Notes: a model not told the origin generated them from the letters alone. Shown: positions 25,650 to 34,250, counted from the first letter of the stretch. The stretch is DNA of 64,000 bases from VRUE01 sp963770315 (GCA_963770315.1 CAVYPC010000002.1:1364001-1428000); one strand, 5' to 3'. Numbers and translations: made by a program.

Positions 25650-25766
25650 GCGAGGCCCATCCGGCAGGGGTTCCGCTTAACTTTTTCCGAAGACAGGTTG
25701 CGGCCGTCCGAGACCGCCGCCGCGGAAAAAGTACAAGACGCTTCACCCCTACCGGATGGGCCTCGC
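25650..25766. repeat. Long palindromic element P3 between convergent genes
   Basis: Outer arms 25650-25671 and 25745-25766 pair over 22 positions with one mismatch (arm begins GCGAGGCCCATCC). A second inner stem, ACTTTTTCCG (25680-25689) with CGGAAAAAGT (25723-25732), lies inside the 73-nt loop. It may act as a bidirectional terminator. Confidence 0.7.
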
Positions 25767-25778
25767 CTCGGGCAGCTT

Positions 25779-26303
25779 CTAAGGTAAGAACTGTTCCAAT
25801 AATCCTTGTGCTGGGCCTAGGAAGGTTTGGAGATTGTCCAGTAGGGAGCGGGCGTTTTGGATCAGTTCGATTGCCTGGTCGATCGGTATCTGCCGCAGCG
25901 TCGCCCGCAGGGGCCCAGCCAGGAACGGGCTGAGCGCGCCCGCCCGTTCGGCGTCGTCGACAGCGCGCAGCAGGCCGGCGCGGATTGCCCGGGCCAGCTC
26001 TGCGTCGTCGATCCCGTAGCGCTTGGTGAAGCGTTCCCGCGAGGCGGGGGTCGCCAGCGCGCGGGCCAGGGTCTCACGACTGACGCCGAGCTCGCAGGCA
26101 GCGCCGTCAAGCGCCGAGAGCGAGAACTGCTCGGCGATCTGCTGCAGGCCTTCGGGGTTGCGCCAGGGGCGGTCCTTGCAGGGATCCTGCGTCTTGGCCG
26201 GCTCGTATGAGGACCCTCCCGCGGCGAGATAGACGGCGACGAGCGCCAGCGAGGCGACGAGCGCCGCGCCGACCAGAAACCTCCCTTTCGTCGCCGGGCT
26301 CAT
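25779..26303 (-). CDS. Membrane-anchored hypothetical protein
   Basis: 174 residues, family not recognised. N-terminal TM about 9-28 (FLVGAALVASLALVAVYLAA), then an extracytoplasmic, mostly helical domain: ISFSLSALDGAACELGVSRETLARAL-type helix-turn-helix-like pattern, and DDAELARAIRAGLLRAVDDAERAG. ATG at 26301-26303 overlaps the stop of the MFS gene (ATGA). Last gene of the rpsA-coaE-slt-MFS operon, so a role with the exporter or in the envelope is possible. Confidence 0.7.
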   Translation of the reverse strand: MSPATKGRFLVGAALVASLALVAVYLAAGGSSYEPAKTQDPCKDRPWRNPEGLQQIAEQFSLSALDGAACELGVSRETLARALATPASRERFTKRYGIDDAELARAIRAGLLRAVDDAERAGALSPFLAGPLRATLRQIPIDQAIELIQNARSLLDNLQTFLGPAQGLLEQFLP

Positions 26304-27667
26304 AGATCGACCCTCCTCGCCAGGCCGATCGGGACCAGGGCCAGGAGGCCGATCAGGGCAGCGAGGCCGAAGGAGGGACTGAAGGCGTGGGTGGCGCCGC
26401 GGTCGAGCTGGTCCTGCAGTTCTTCGCGCAGCTGGATCACGTCGGCGCGATCGCCCGGATCTTCGGGTAGCGGCTCGAAGGCCGGGCCGAGCGTCGGCAC
26501 CTTGCCCCGCTCGCCTTCGAGCCGGTCCTCGATCCGCTGCGCGAGCTGCAGCTTGAGCAGCGGTTCGACCCGCGAGTCGAGCACGACCGCGGTGGCGGCA
26601 TCGATCGCGTCATGGCGCTGCTGGGCGATGTCGGACGTGAACAGCGGCGTGAGCACGATCAGGCCGATCGCGACGCCCGCGTGTCGGGCGGAGATCGTCC
26701 AGCCGCCGTGGATCGCCTGCGGCGCCCGGCCCACCAGGGCCGTCTCGGTCAGCGCCGAGAGGACCAGCGCCAGCCCAACGCCGACCAGCAGCTGCGGCGG
26801 TACGGTCAAGGCCACCTCGGCCTTCGGCAGCAGGGCCAGGCCGCCAAGGCCGCCCGCGACGAGGATCGCCCCCGCCGCGGCGCGGGCCCGCTCGCTTCCC
26901 ACGGCCGGTCCGATCCGAGCGCCGAGCAGCGCCGCCAGGGGCATCGCGGAGACGACGATCGCCGCGCCGATCGGGCTCAGGCGCCAGCCTTCGATCAGCA
27001 GCAGCACGAGCAGGAAGAGGGCGGCGGCGATCGCCGCCGAGACCATCGCCAGCGCCAGGTTGGCGAGCAGGTGCGGGCGTCCGGTCTGGCGCAGCTCCGC
27101 GGCGACGATCCCGGTCGCCGCCTCCTGCCTGGCGACGGCGAGGATGGGCACGGCGGCGGCGATCGCCAGCGGCACCTGGAGGAGGAAGATCGATTGCCAG
27201 GAGACCAGCTCGGTCAGCAGCCCCCCCACCGCCGGCCCCAGAGCGGCGCCGGTGGCACCCGCGGTTGCCCAGATCGCGACCGCGCGGCGCTCGGAGCCGA
27301 CCGTGGCCGGCAGCAGCTCCAGCACCGCCGTGACCGCAAGGGCCCCCCCGAGCGCCTGCACGCAGCGGGCCACGATCAACGTGCTCAGCTCGGCGGAGAG
27401 GCCGCAGGCGAGCCCGGCGCCGGCGAACACGGCCAGCCCGATGGCCGCCCCACGGCCGGGGCCGATGCGCCGCGCGAGGTGCGCCGCGGGGACGGCGGCC
27501 AGCGCCATCACAAGGTTGAAGGAGATCAGGACCCAGGTAACCCCGGCGACGCTGGTGTCGAGCTCGCGGTATATCTGCGGCAGCGCCAGGACGACGATCG
27601 AGGAGTCGGCCAGGACCAGGCCGACGGCGATCGCGAGGGCGGCGAGGCGGGGGCGCGGAGCGCTCAA
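26300..27667 (-). CDS. MFS transporter
   Basis: 455-residue permease of the major facilitator superfamily, drug-exporter-like. LADSSIVVLALPQIYREL in TM1 (DHA2 style), weak motif A (AAHLARRIGPGRG), and motif C-like ATGAALGPAVGGLL in TM5. A hydrophilic loop of about 90 residues (VVLDSRVEPLLKLQLAQRIEDRLEG...) before the last TM is unusual and probably extracytoplasmic. Start ATG/GTG at 27667 overlaps the lytic transglycosylase stop. Substrate unknown. Confidence 0.82.
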   Translation of the reverse strand: MSAPRPRLAALAIAVGLVLADSSIVVLALPQIYRELDTSVAGVTWVLISFNLVMALAAVPAAHLARRIGPGRGAAIGLAVFAGAGLACGLSAELSTLIVARCVQALGGALAVTAVLELLPATVGSERRAVAIWATAGATGAALGPAVGGLLTELVSWQSIFLLQVPLAIAAAVPILAVARQEAATGIVAAELRQTGRPHLLANLALAMVSAAIAAALFLLVLLLIEGWRLSPIGAAIVVSAMPLAALLGARIGPAVGSERARAAAGAILVAGGLGGLALLPKAEVALTVPPQLLVGVGLALVLSALTETALVGRAPQAIHGGWTISARHAGVAIGLIVLTPLFTSDIAQQRHDAIDAATAVVLDSRVEPLLKLQLAQRIEDRLEGERGKVPTLGPAFEPLPEDPGDRADVIQLREELQDQLDRGATHAFSPSFGLAALIGLLALVPIGLARRVDL

Positions 27668-28242
27668 TATCCCAGCTCCTTTCCGTACTTCTCGCGATAG
27701 GCGCGCTGCTTGTCCAGCACGTCTTCGACGTAGGCGCGCGTTTCGGGAAAGGCGATGCCAGAGATCGTCAGATCGCCGCCCCCCCAGCGATCGACGTTGG
27801 CGGGGCCGGCGTTGTAGGCGGCGAGGGCGGCGATCGTGTCGCCGTCGTAGCGGTCGAGCAGTTCACGCAAGAGGTAGGTGCCGTAGCGGATGTTTATTTC
27901 CGGATCGGAGAGATCGCCGAGCTGGAAGCTCGTGCCGCCGCTGTGGCGCTCGATGTCCTTGGCCGCCTGCGGCGTTATCTGCATCAAGCCGCGGGCGCCG
28001 GCGCTCGAGGTGCGGTCGTCGAACTTCGACTCCGAGTAGATCACGGCGGCGATCAGAGCCGCGTCGACCCCCTTTTCGCGCGACTGCTGGCGGATGATGT
28101 CCTCGTGGCGCAACGGCAGCGTCAGCTCCTGGATCACGTCGCCGAACTTGCCGAACAACCCCAGCGCCAGGCCCGCCGCGACTCCGGCCGCAACCGCCGC
28201 GCCGCCGGCGAGAAGGCGCCGCCGCCTCGCCCGCTTCTTCAT
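27664..28242 (-). CDS. Membrane-anchored lytic transglycosylase (SLT family)
   Basis: 192 residues. N-terminal basic stretch and TM (about 10-28, LLAGGAAVAAGVAAGLALGLFG), then an SLT/GEWL domain: catalytic Glu in IYSESKFDDRTSSAGARGLMQITPQ, and AALAAYNAGPANVDRW. It cleaves peptidoglycan glycan strands with 1,6-anhydro product. ATG at 28240-28242 overlaps the coaE stop (ATGA); the longer open frame is antisense shadow of coaE. Member of the rpsA operon. Confidence 0.9.
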   Translation of the reverse strand: MKKRARRRRLLAGGAAVAAGVAAGLALGLFGKFGDVIQELTLPLRHEDIIRQQSREKGVDAALIAAVIYSESKFDDRTSSAGARGLMQITPQAAKDIERHSGGTSFQLGDLSDPEINIRYGTYLLRELLDRYDGDTIAALAAYNAGPANVDRWGGGDLTISGIAFPETRAYVEDVLDKQRAYREKYGKELGY

Positions 28243-28823
28243 CCACGCAGCTTCTCGACGAGGGCGGACAGCGCCCGCTCGAGGTCCTCGACGCTGCCGT
28301 CGTTCTCGACCACGTGCTCGGCACGGGAAGCCTTCTCCTCCTGAACCAGCTGGCGTGCCTCCCGCTCGTCGACCAGGGCATGCCCGCGGGAGTGGGCCCG
28401 CTCGCGCCGAATCCGATCGGAGGTGACGACGGCGACGGTCGTATCGAACGCCCCCTCCATTCCCGCCTCGAAGAGGAGGGGCACCTCGACCACGGCGACC
28501 TCCGCGTCCTCCGGCAGCGATGTCAGCCAGGCGCCGATCCGCTTCCCGACCAGGGGATGGATCTGACCCTCGAGCCACTTCAGCTCCTCGGGATCGGCGA
28601 AGACGATCGAGCCGATCCGGTCGCGGTCGACATGGCCTCCGGGAGCGACCTTCCGCCCCCAATGCTCGATCAGCCGCGGCAGCAGCGGCTCGGTCTCGAG
28701 CAGCTCGTGAACCACCGCGTCGCTTGAGATCGTCGCCCCTCCCAACCGCCCGAACGCTGCAAGGGCCTCGGACTTGCCAGCCGCGATACCGCCCGTGAGC
28801 CCGATCGTCAACGGCCGGGCCAC
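28239..28823 (-). CDS. coaE: Dephospho-CoA kinase
   Basis: 194 residues. Last step of CoA synthesis. P-loop GLTGGIAAGKS at residues 8-18, SSDAVVHELL (DAD-like), HWGRKVAPGGHVDRDRIGSIVFAD, and VVEVPLLFEAGME are family features. Begins eight bases after the rpsA stop, a common actinobacterial neighbour order (rpsA-coaE). Confidence 0.94.
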   Translation of the reverse strand: MARPLTIGLTGGIAAGKSEALAAFGRLGGATISSDAVVHELLETEPLLPRLIEHWGRKVAPGGHVDRDRIGSIVFADPEELKWLEGQIHPLVGKRIGAWLTSLPEDAEVAVVEVPLLFEAGMEGAFDTTVAVVTSDRIRRERAHSRGHALVDEREARQLVQEEKASRAEHVVENDGSVEDLERALSALVEKLRG

Positions 28824-28831
28824 AGCACGCC

Positions 28832-30388
28832 TCAGGACTCGGCGGCGTCGGACTCCCCGGCCTCAGGAGCCTCAGCCTCAGGCTCCCCGGAGGCCTCCGG
28901 GGCCTCAGGCTCCTCAACCGCAGGCTCCTCGGCCTCAGCCTCCGGCGCCTCGGCCTCCTCGGCAACCGGAGCAGTCGCCTCCTCCGCCACGGACTCCTCA
29001 GCTTCAGGCTGCTCAGCAGTGACCTCGGCCACAGGCTCCTCGGCCTCGGCAGCGGGCTCAGCAGGATTCTCCTCAGGCGCCTCTGACGCGGGTGGCGCCG
29101 CAGGGGGGACCTCCCCCGAGGAAGCTTCAGCTACCGCAGGGGGAGGTGGGTCCCCTGCGCCGACAGGACCCGCGTCCTGAGGCTCTCCAGGAGAACCCTC
29201 TTCAGCCTCTGCACCCGCCGCTTCCAGCTGCTCGCCGAGGTCGCCCATGGGCATGTTCTGCCCCTCGACCCGCTTGATGCTGAGCGAGAGCCGCCGCCTC
29301 TCCTCGTCGATCTCGAGGATCTTCACGTTCAGCGTGGAGTTCGGCTCGACCACCTCGCTGGGGCTCTCGACGTGGTGGTCGGCGAGCTCGGAGATGTGGA
29401 CCAGCCCCTCGACGCCGGGCAGGATCTCGACGAAGGCGCCGAAGGCGACGACCTTGGTCACCGTCCCCTCGAGCACGTCGCCGGAGCGGTGGGTGCTGAT
29501 CACCCGCTGCCAGGGATCCTCCTGCGTCTGCTTGAGGCCGAGCGAGATGCGCTGGCGGTCGCGGTCGATGTCGAGCACTTTGATCCGCACCGTGTCGCCG
29601 ATCGAGACGACCTCGGAAGGATGGTTGACGTGGCTCCAGGAAAGCTCGGAGATGTGGATCAGCCCGTCGATCCCATCGAGGTCGACGAAGGCGCCGAAGT
29701 CGACGATGTTGGAAATCTTGCCCTCGACCACCTGGCCGGGCTCGAGCCGGCCGAGGATCTGCTCGCGGACCTCCTTGCGCTCTTCCTCGAGCACGGCGCG
29801 GCGCGAGAGCACCACGTTGTTGCGGCTGCGGTTGAGCTCGATCACTTTGCACTCGAGCGTCTGGCCGAGGAACTCGTCGAGGTTGTGGACGCGGCGGATG
29901 TCGACCAGCGAGGCGGGCAGGAAGCCGCGCACGCCGAGGTCGAGGATGAGGCCGCCCTTGACCACCTCGATCACGCTGCCTTCGACCGGTTCGCCGGACT
30001 CGGCGGCGGCCTCGATGCGGCGCCAGGCCTTCTCGAAGCGAGCCCGCTTCTTGGAGAGGACCAGGCGGCCCTCGGCGTCCTCTTTGGTCAGGACGAGGGC
30101 GTCGATCTCCTCGCCCAGCTCGACCTCGTCGGCGGGATCCACCGACTTGCGGATCGAGAGCTCGGTCGAGGGAATGACCCCCTCCGACTTGTAGCCGATG
30201 TCGACCAGGACCTCGTCCTTGTCGATCCGCACGACCTTGCCTTTGACGACGTCGCCCTCGTCGAAGGAGACCATCGTCGCCGCGTAGTTGGGGACGATCT
30301 TGCCGTCGATTTCGACCAGCAGGCCGTTGGAGCCCTCAACGGGAGAGCCGGGCGGAGCAAGGGTCAAGGTCGTATCGGTCACGGACAC
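28832..30388 (-). CDS. rpsA: 30S ribosomal protein S1
   Basis: About 518 residues. Four S1 RNA-binding repeats: from about 40 (GDVVKGKVVRIDKDEVLVDIG), 125 (GEPVEGSVIEVVKGGLILDLG), 210 (GQVVEGKISNIVDFGAFVDL) and 297 (GDVLEGTVTKVVAFGAFVEI). The C-terminal about 120 residues are low-complexity Ala/Glu/Pro-rich, unusually long and acidic, with an imperfect palindrome in its DNA (29094-29161). Start choice: GTG 30386-30388 (VSVTDTTLTLAPPG) with CATTAT eight bases upstream; GTG 30382 and the farther start at 30442 are possible. Divergent from the flavoprotein gene. Confidence 0.92.
   Translation of the reverse strand: MSVTDTTLTLAPPGSPVEGSNGLLVEIDGKIVPNYAATMVSFDEGDVVKGKVVRIDKDEVLVDIGYKSEGVIPSTELSIRKSVDPADEVELGEEIDALVLTKEDAEGRLVLSKKRARFEKAWRRIEAAAESGEPVEGSVIEVVKGGLILDLGVRGFLPASLVDIRRVHNLDEFLGQTLECKVIELNRSRNNVVLSRRAVLEEERKEVREQILGRLEPGQVVEGKISNIVDFGAFVDLDGIDGLIHISELSWSHVNHPSEVVSIGDTVRIKVLDIDRDRQRISLGLKQTQEDPWQRVISTHRSGDVLEGTVTKVVAFGAFVEILPGVEGLVHISELADHHVESPSEVVEPNSTLNVKILEIDEERRRLSLSIKRVEGQNMPMGDLGEQLEAAGAEAEEGSPGEPQDAGPVGAGDPPPPAVAEASSGEVPPAAPPASEAPEENPAEPAAEAEEPVAEVTAEQPEAEESVAEEATAPVAEEAEAPEAEAEEPAVEEPEAPEASGEPEAEAPEAGESDAAES
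29094..29161. repeat. Imperfect palindrome in the rpsA C-terminal tail
   Basis: Arms 29094-29117 and 29139-29161 (GGCGccgCAGGGG and CCCCTGCGCC, plus ACCTCCCCC and GGGGGAGGT) with several bulges and a 21-nt loop. It is read in frame as Pro/Ala-rich sequence. It may be a degenerate member of the palindromic set or an effect of low-complexity coding. Confidence 0.4.
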
Positions 30389-30412
30389 AGCGGCAGATAA
30401 TGCCAGAGTAAG

Positions 30413-30418
30413 TACGCT
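30413..30418 (+). promoter_or_regulatory. -10 box, leaderless promoter of the flavoprotein reductase
   Basis: TACGCT on the plus strand, seven bases before the GTG at 30426; it fixes that start within a longer open frame. Confidence 0.45.
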
Positions 30419-30425
30419 CCACGTC

Positions 30426-31631
30426 GTGCCGATCCGTGCCACGAAACGCGGGGACGAACGCGGTCCCCTCTCCGGCAGCCACGATGTGCTGATCTGCGGC
30501 GCCAGTTTTGCCGGCCTCGCGGTCGCCCGCGAGCTGACCGGCTCCGGCGCCGACGTGCTGATCGTCGATCGCTACGAGATCGGCGAGCGCCAGACCTCGG
30601 CCTGCGGCATCCCAACCGAGTGGCTGCGGGTGACGGGGCTGATGGGCGCGGAGCGCCAGCGCTTCGACTCGCTGTTGGTCCACACCCCTCACGGCAGCAA
30701 GCGCTACCGGCTTCCCTGGACCTTCTCGACCTTCGACTACCGCGAGCTCTGCGAGCTGCTCTGGCGCCAGTGCGACGCCCGCTTCGAGACGGCCAAGGTG
30801 AACGGCCGTGCCGCGGCGGCCAACGGCGACGGTGAGATCGCGGTCGAGACCGATCGCGGCGTGCTCGCCGCGCCGCTTGTCGTCGACGCGCTCGGCTGGC
30901 GCCGCGTGCTCGCTTCCGGCGACGGCTTCCAGCCGCCCGACGCGCCGCTCTCACGCGGGCTCGAGGTTCACCCCGAAGGCAGCAGCGAGGATCTCGAGGT
31001 CTGGATCGACCGCCGCTACGTCCCCGCCGGCTATGGCTGGTCCTTCCCCGCCCGCGACGAGCTGCGGATCGGCGTCGGCTCCTTCGATCCCTGCTTCCAC
31101 GTGCGCGAGACGACCGAGCTGCTGGCCGAAGACCTCGGCAGCGACCGCGTCCGCTACCAGGGCAACTGGATCCCGCACAAGCTGCGCCGCGCCACCGAGG
31201 GTGGGGTCTTCTTCACCGGCGACTCCGCCGGACACTGCCTGCCGCTGACCGCGGAGGGGATCAGGACCGCGCTCTATTTCGGCGCCGCCCTGGGGCGCGA
31301 GCTGCGCGGAGTGGTCGAGGGAAGCCAGGACCGCGAGCGGGCGGCCAGGCGCTACGCCGAGTTCAACGACTCCCACGAGTGGAAGTTCCGCTGGATGCTG
31401 AGGGTGCAGAAGCTCGTGCCCCGCATCCCGCCGCGAATCCTGGGGCCGATGATCCGCCTGTTGGGCCGCAAGAGGTTCGTCGACTGGTCGTTCGACCATT
31501 ATCTGCAGATCGCCCCGCCCTCCGAAGCCGCCGGGTCAGCGCACGAGCAGGGCCGTGCCGGCCAGCAGCAGGGCGACCCCGATCACCCGCTCGGGACTGA
31601 GCGGGACCTGGTCGAGGCCGAACAGCCCTAG
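30426..31631 (+). CDS. FAD-dependent oxidoreductase, geranylgeranyl-reductase-like
   Basis: 401 residues. FAD dinucleotide motif as DVLICGASFAGLAVARELTGSGADVLIVDR from about residue 20, and the second FAD motif GVFFTGDSAGHCLPLTAEGIRTALYFGAALG typical of the geranylgeranyl reductase/halogenase-type group. It may reduce isoprenoid chains of quinones or lipids; substrate not determinable. GTG 30426 has TACGCT seven bases upstream. The last about 30 residues (after LQIAPPSEAAG) are antisense to the 3' end of the DMT gene (95-base convergent overlap). Confidence 0.82.
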   Translation: MPIRATKRGDERGPLSGSHDVLICGASFAGLAVARELTGSGADVLIVDRYEIGERQTSACGIPTEWLRVTGLMGAERQRFDSLLVHTPHGSKRYRLPWTFSTFDYRELCELLWRQCDARFETAKVNGRAAAANGDGEIAVETDRGVLAAPLVVDALGWRRVLASGDGFQPPDAPLSRGLEVHPEGSSEDLEVWIDRRYVPAGYGWSFPARDELRIGVGSFDPCFHVRETTELLAEDLGSDRVRYQGNWIPHKLRRATEGGVFFTGDSAGHCLPLTAEGIRTALYFGAALGRELRGVVEGSQDRERAARRYAEFNDSHEWKFRWMLRVQKLVPRIPPRILGPMIRLLGRKRFVDWSFDHYLQIAPPSEAAGSAHEQGRAGQQQGDPDHPLGTERDLVEAEQP

Positions 31632-31973
31632 CCGGTCGATCGCCACCGAGGCGGTCAGCTGGCCGGTGATCGTCGCCGCCGCGACGCCGCCGGCGCCGAT
31701 CGCCGAGACCGCGATCAGCGCGTTGGTCACGTAGACGGCGCCGAGCAGTCCGCCGAGCAGGTAGTACCAGCTGACGTCGAAGGTCGAGTCGAGGCCGCCG
31801 GCCTTGCCGCTGAGGACGACGATCGCGGCGAGGGCGATCGTGCCGACGCCGAAGGAGACGAGCGCGGCCGGCAGGCTGCCGGTCGACTTGCCCAGGCCGG
31901 CGTTGATCGGCGCCTGCAGGGCGATCAGGCCGCCGGCGAGGGCCGTGAGCAGGACCGCCAGCCCCCTATCCAC
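31536..31973 (-). CDS. DMT-superfamily transporter, YdcZ family
   Basis: 145 residues, about five TM helices. LALQAPINAGLGKSTGSLPAALVSFGVGTIAL and WYYLLGGLLGAVYVTNALIAVSAIGAGGVAAATITGQL match the YdcZ/EamA-like family of small permeases, one half of a DMT transporter; it probably dimerises. The GTG at 31971-31973 (VDRGLAVLLTALAGG) begins the first helix; the upstream open frame is not hydrophobic. No Shine-Dalgarno sequence. Its 3' end overlaps the convergent flavoprotein gene. Confidence 0.8.
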   Translation of the reverse strand: MDRGLAVLLTALAGGLIALQAPINAGLGKSTGSLPAALVSFGVGTIALAAIVVLSGKAGGLDSTFDVSWYYLLGGLLGAVYVTNALIAVSAIGAGGVAAATITGQLTASVAIDRLGLFGLDQVPLSPERVIGVALLLAGTALLVR

Positions 31974-32097
31974 GGCGGCCAGCCATTGGCAGCGTGATTT
32001 TCGCCTGGCGCCCGTGTTGCATCGGATGTAGGCCCGGGGGTAGGTGAACCACCGTGCTGTCATATCAGTAATCAGAGAAGGGACCATCGAGCCGCGT

Positions 32098-33528
32098 ATG
32101 CCACCACCCGCAGAGGGAATCGCCTCCCGTTTCTTCCTTGGCCCGGCGCTGCGTACGCAGCCGGACCGCCGCTTGGTGACGCTGGTCCGCGAGGGCTACG
32201 AGGCTGCCTTCGAGGAGATCGTTCGCCGCTACGGCAGGCCCCTCACCCGCTACGCGGCGTCGATCGTCGGCGGCCGCTCCGAAGACGTCACCCAGGACGC
32301 CTTTTCCAAGGCGCTGCTGGCACTGCGCCGCGACGATGCCAAGATCGAGCTGCGGCCGTGGCTCTTCCGGATCGTCCGCAACACCGCGCTCAACGACCTC
32401 CGCGACAGCCCGCCCTCGCCGGAGGTACTGGCCGAGGCGATCGCCGGGGGGCGCAACCCGGTGGAGGAGCTGGAGCATCGCGAGGAGCTGGCCGACCTGA
32501 TGAGGCGGTTGCAGGCGCTGCCCGAGCCGCAGCGGGCGGCGATCGTGATGCGAGAGCTGGAGGGGCTCGGGCACGAGGAGATCGCCGCGGCCCTGGGGCT
32601 GAGCGGCGGCGCGGCGCGGCAGGCGATCTACAGGGCGCGGCAGGCGCTGCGCGACGGGGCCGGGATGCTGGTTCCCCTGCCGCTCCTGCAGGCGATGCTC
32701 GGCGGCTCGGGATCGACCGCGGCCGAAGCGGCAGCCGGCGCCGCCGGCATCGGCAGCGCCGCCGGTGCGGGCATAGCACTGAAAGCGACCGCGGCCACCG
32801 TGCTCGTCGCCGGCGCGGTCGGCGCGGGCGTCGCCATGAAGGACAACCCGCAGCGCGGCGAAGCGAGACCCGCGCCGTCCCCCGCACCCCTCGGCAGCAG
32901 CGACGCCGCGACCACCTCCGCGCCGGCGATCGCGGTCCCTGGCGAGGACGGCGGCAGAGATCGGCGCGGCGGCGGCGCGAGCGATCGGCGCGGCGGTCGC
33001 GGCGAGGCCGAGCCCAGGGACGACCATGGCGGCCGTGGCGAAGGGGCCGGCAACGGTCGTCCTGCAGAGGCCGAGCCGGTCGACGATCGGGGCGGGCGCG
33101 GCAAGGAAGAGCCCGGTGAGGACCGCGAGGGCAAGGGCGGGCCGTCGGGACACGGTGGCTCCTCAGGACACGGCGGCGGATCATCGGGACCCGGCGGTGA
33201 CGATCGCTCCGGGCCCTCGGGGCGCGGCGGCGGATCGGGCTCGGGTCACGGCGGCGAGTCCGGTTCGGGTCCCGGTCACGGCGGCGGCTCGGGCTCGGGC
33301 TCCGGTCACGGCGGCGAGTCGGGGCCAAGTCACGGCGGCTCTGGGTCCGGGGGTGGGAGCAGCGGCCCCGGAGATGACGCCGAACCGGCAACCGGAGGTG
33401 GCTCTGACGCGAACGAAGACCCGACTGGGGGCGGCGGTCCCGGACCGAGCGAAGAATCGTCCGTCGACGACGGCTCCGGGTCGGAATCCGGCTCCGGAGA
33501 CGACGGTCACGGCGGCGGACCCGGCTGA
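32098..33528 (+). CDS. ECF-type sigma factor with TM anchor and Gly/His-rich tail
   Basis: 476 residues. Sigma-70 region 2 (about 25-90: EEIVRRYGRPLTRYAASIVGGRSEDVTQDAFSKAL) and region 4 (about 120-180: LQALPEPQRAAIVMRELEGLGHEEIAAALGLSGGAARQAIYRARQAL) are intact. A hydrophobic segment at about 215-245 (ALKATAATVLVAGAVGAGVAM) could span the membrane. The last about 220 residues are low complexity, Asp/Arg/Gly then GHGG[GE]SGSG repeats. A sigma factor tethered to the membrane with an outside sensor-like tail is unusual. Start ATG 32098 has AGAAGGGA 14 bases upstream; GTG 32044 is an alternative. Confidence 0.82.
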   Translation: MPPPAEGIASRFFLGPALRTQPDRRLVTLVREGYEAAFEEIVRRYGRPLTRYAASIVGGRSEDVTQDAFSKALLALRRDDAKIELRPWLFRIVRNTALNDLRDSPPSPEVLAEAIAGGRNPVEELEHREELADLMRRLQALPEPQRAAIVMRELEGLGHEEIAAALGLSGGAARQAIYRARQALRDGAGMLVPLPLLQAMLGGSGSTAAEAAAGAAGIGSAAGAGIALKATAATVLVAGAVGAGVAMKDNPQRGEARPAPSPAPLGSSDAATTSAPAIAVPGEDGGRDRRGGGASDRRGGRGEAEPRDDHGGRGEGAGNGRPAEAEPVDDRGGRGKEEPGEDREGKGGPSGHGGSSGHGGGSSGPGGDDRSGPSGRGGGSGSGHGGESGSGPGHGGGSGSGSGHGGESGPSHGGSGSGGGSSGPGDDAEPATGGGSDANEDPTGGGGPGPSEESSVDDGSGSESGSGDDGHGGGPG

Positions 33529-33601
33529 GACTTCTTTGTGATCTTCGCCTCCGGGCCGGGTTGAGGAGGAGAAGCATCACTCGTCAACCCAAGGAGGAAC
33601 C

Positions 33602-34198
33602 ATGAACCGCCCCCGTAGAAATCGATACCGCGCCGGCGGCCTGCTGCTGGCAGTGGTGGGACTGCTCGCGGCGGTCGGAGCGCTCGCCGGCTTTGCCGTG
33701 GCCAAGGACGGCAACCATCGCGCGGAGAAGCGCCATGGCCACCATCACCGGCATCACGACCGTCAGCCGAGCGGGACGATCCAGTCCTTCGACCCCGAAA
33801 CCGGCCGATTGACGATCGTCCTGCTCGACAAAGAAACTGTCAGTGGCCTGGTCACCGACCGGACCCGGATCAAGTGCGAGGACGAGCACGCACCCGACAT
33901 CACCGCCTCGCGTACCCACCTCCGCCACGGCGAGCCAGAGCCCGGCGATAACCGTGGCGGTCACGGCGAAGAGCCGGGTGACGACAACGGCGGCCAGGGC
34001 GAAGAGCCCGGCGACGACCACGGCGGGGGAAGCTCCGGCCCCGGTTCGCCGCACTCCGGCCCGAGCGGGCACGACGACAACGGCACCGGCGCGAACTGCA
34101 CCGAGTCGGATCTGATCGTCGGCGCGACGGTGCTCGATGCCGAGCTGGAGATCGAGCACGGCAGCGCGACCTTCGACGAGGTCGAGCTGGCCGACTGA
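33602..34198 (+). CDS. Exported His/Gly/Asp-rich protein next to the sigma factor
   Basis: 198 residues. Signal anchor about 12-34 (GGLLLAVVGLLAAVGALAGFAVA), then a His cluster (KRHGHHHRHHDRQ, about 44-56), a small beta domain GTIQSFDPETGRLTIVLLDKETVSGLVTDRTRIKCED (DUF5666-like RNA/metal-binding style fold), a repeat HGEEPGDDNGGQGEEPGDD, and a C-terminal domain NCTESDLIVGATVLDAELEIEHGSATFDEVELAD. Two Cys residues (in KCED and NCTE) could pair. AAGGAGGAACC gives a strong Shine-Dalgarno. The repeat style matches the sigma factor tail upstream, so a functional link is likely; metal binding is inference. Confidence 0.75.
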   Translation: MNRPRRNRYRAGGLLLAVVGLLAAVGALAGFAVAKDGNHRAEKRHGHHHRHHDRQPSGTIQSFDPETGRLTIVLLDKETVSGLVTDRTRIKCEDEHAPDITASRTHLRHGEPEPGDNRGGHGEEPGDDNGGQGEEPGDDHGGGSSGPGSPHSGPSGHDDNGTGANCTESDLIVGATVLDAELEIEHGSATFDEVELAD

Positions 34199-34222
34199 GC
34201 TGGCCGGGAGGGTTGAAAGCGC

Positions 34223-34250
34223 AAAAGGGCCGGCTCACGCCGGCCCTTTT
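34223..34250. terminator. Bidirectional rho-independent terminator
   Basis: Perfect 12-bp stem AAAAGGGCCGGC / GCCGGCCCTTTT with TCAC loop, between the His-rich protein gene and polA (convergent). T runs on both strands; the last T belongs to the polA stop. Confidence 0.9.

Noticed and set aside
33150..33510. Tandem GGTCACGGCGGC-type repeats as a CRISPR array
   Set aside because: They are in-frame codons for the GHGG repeats of the sigma factor tail, with no unique spacers of constant length.
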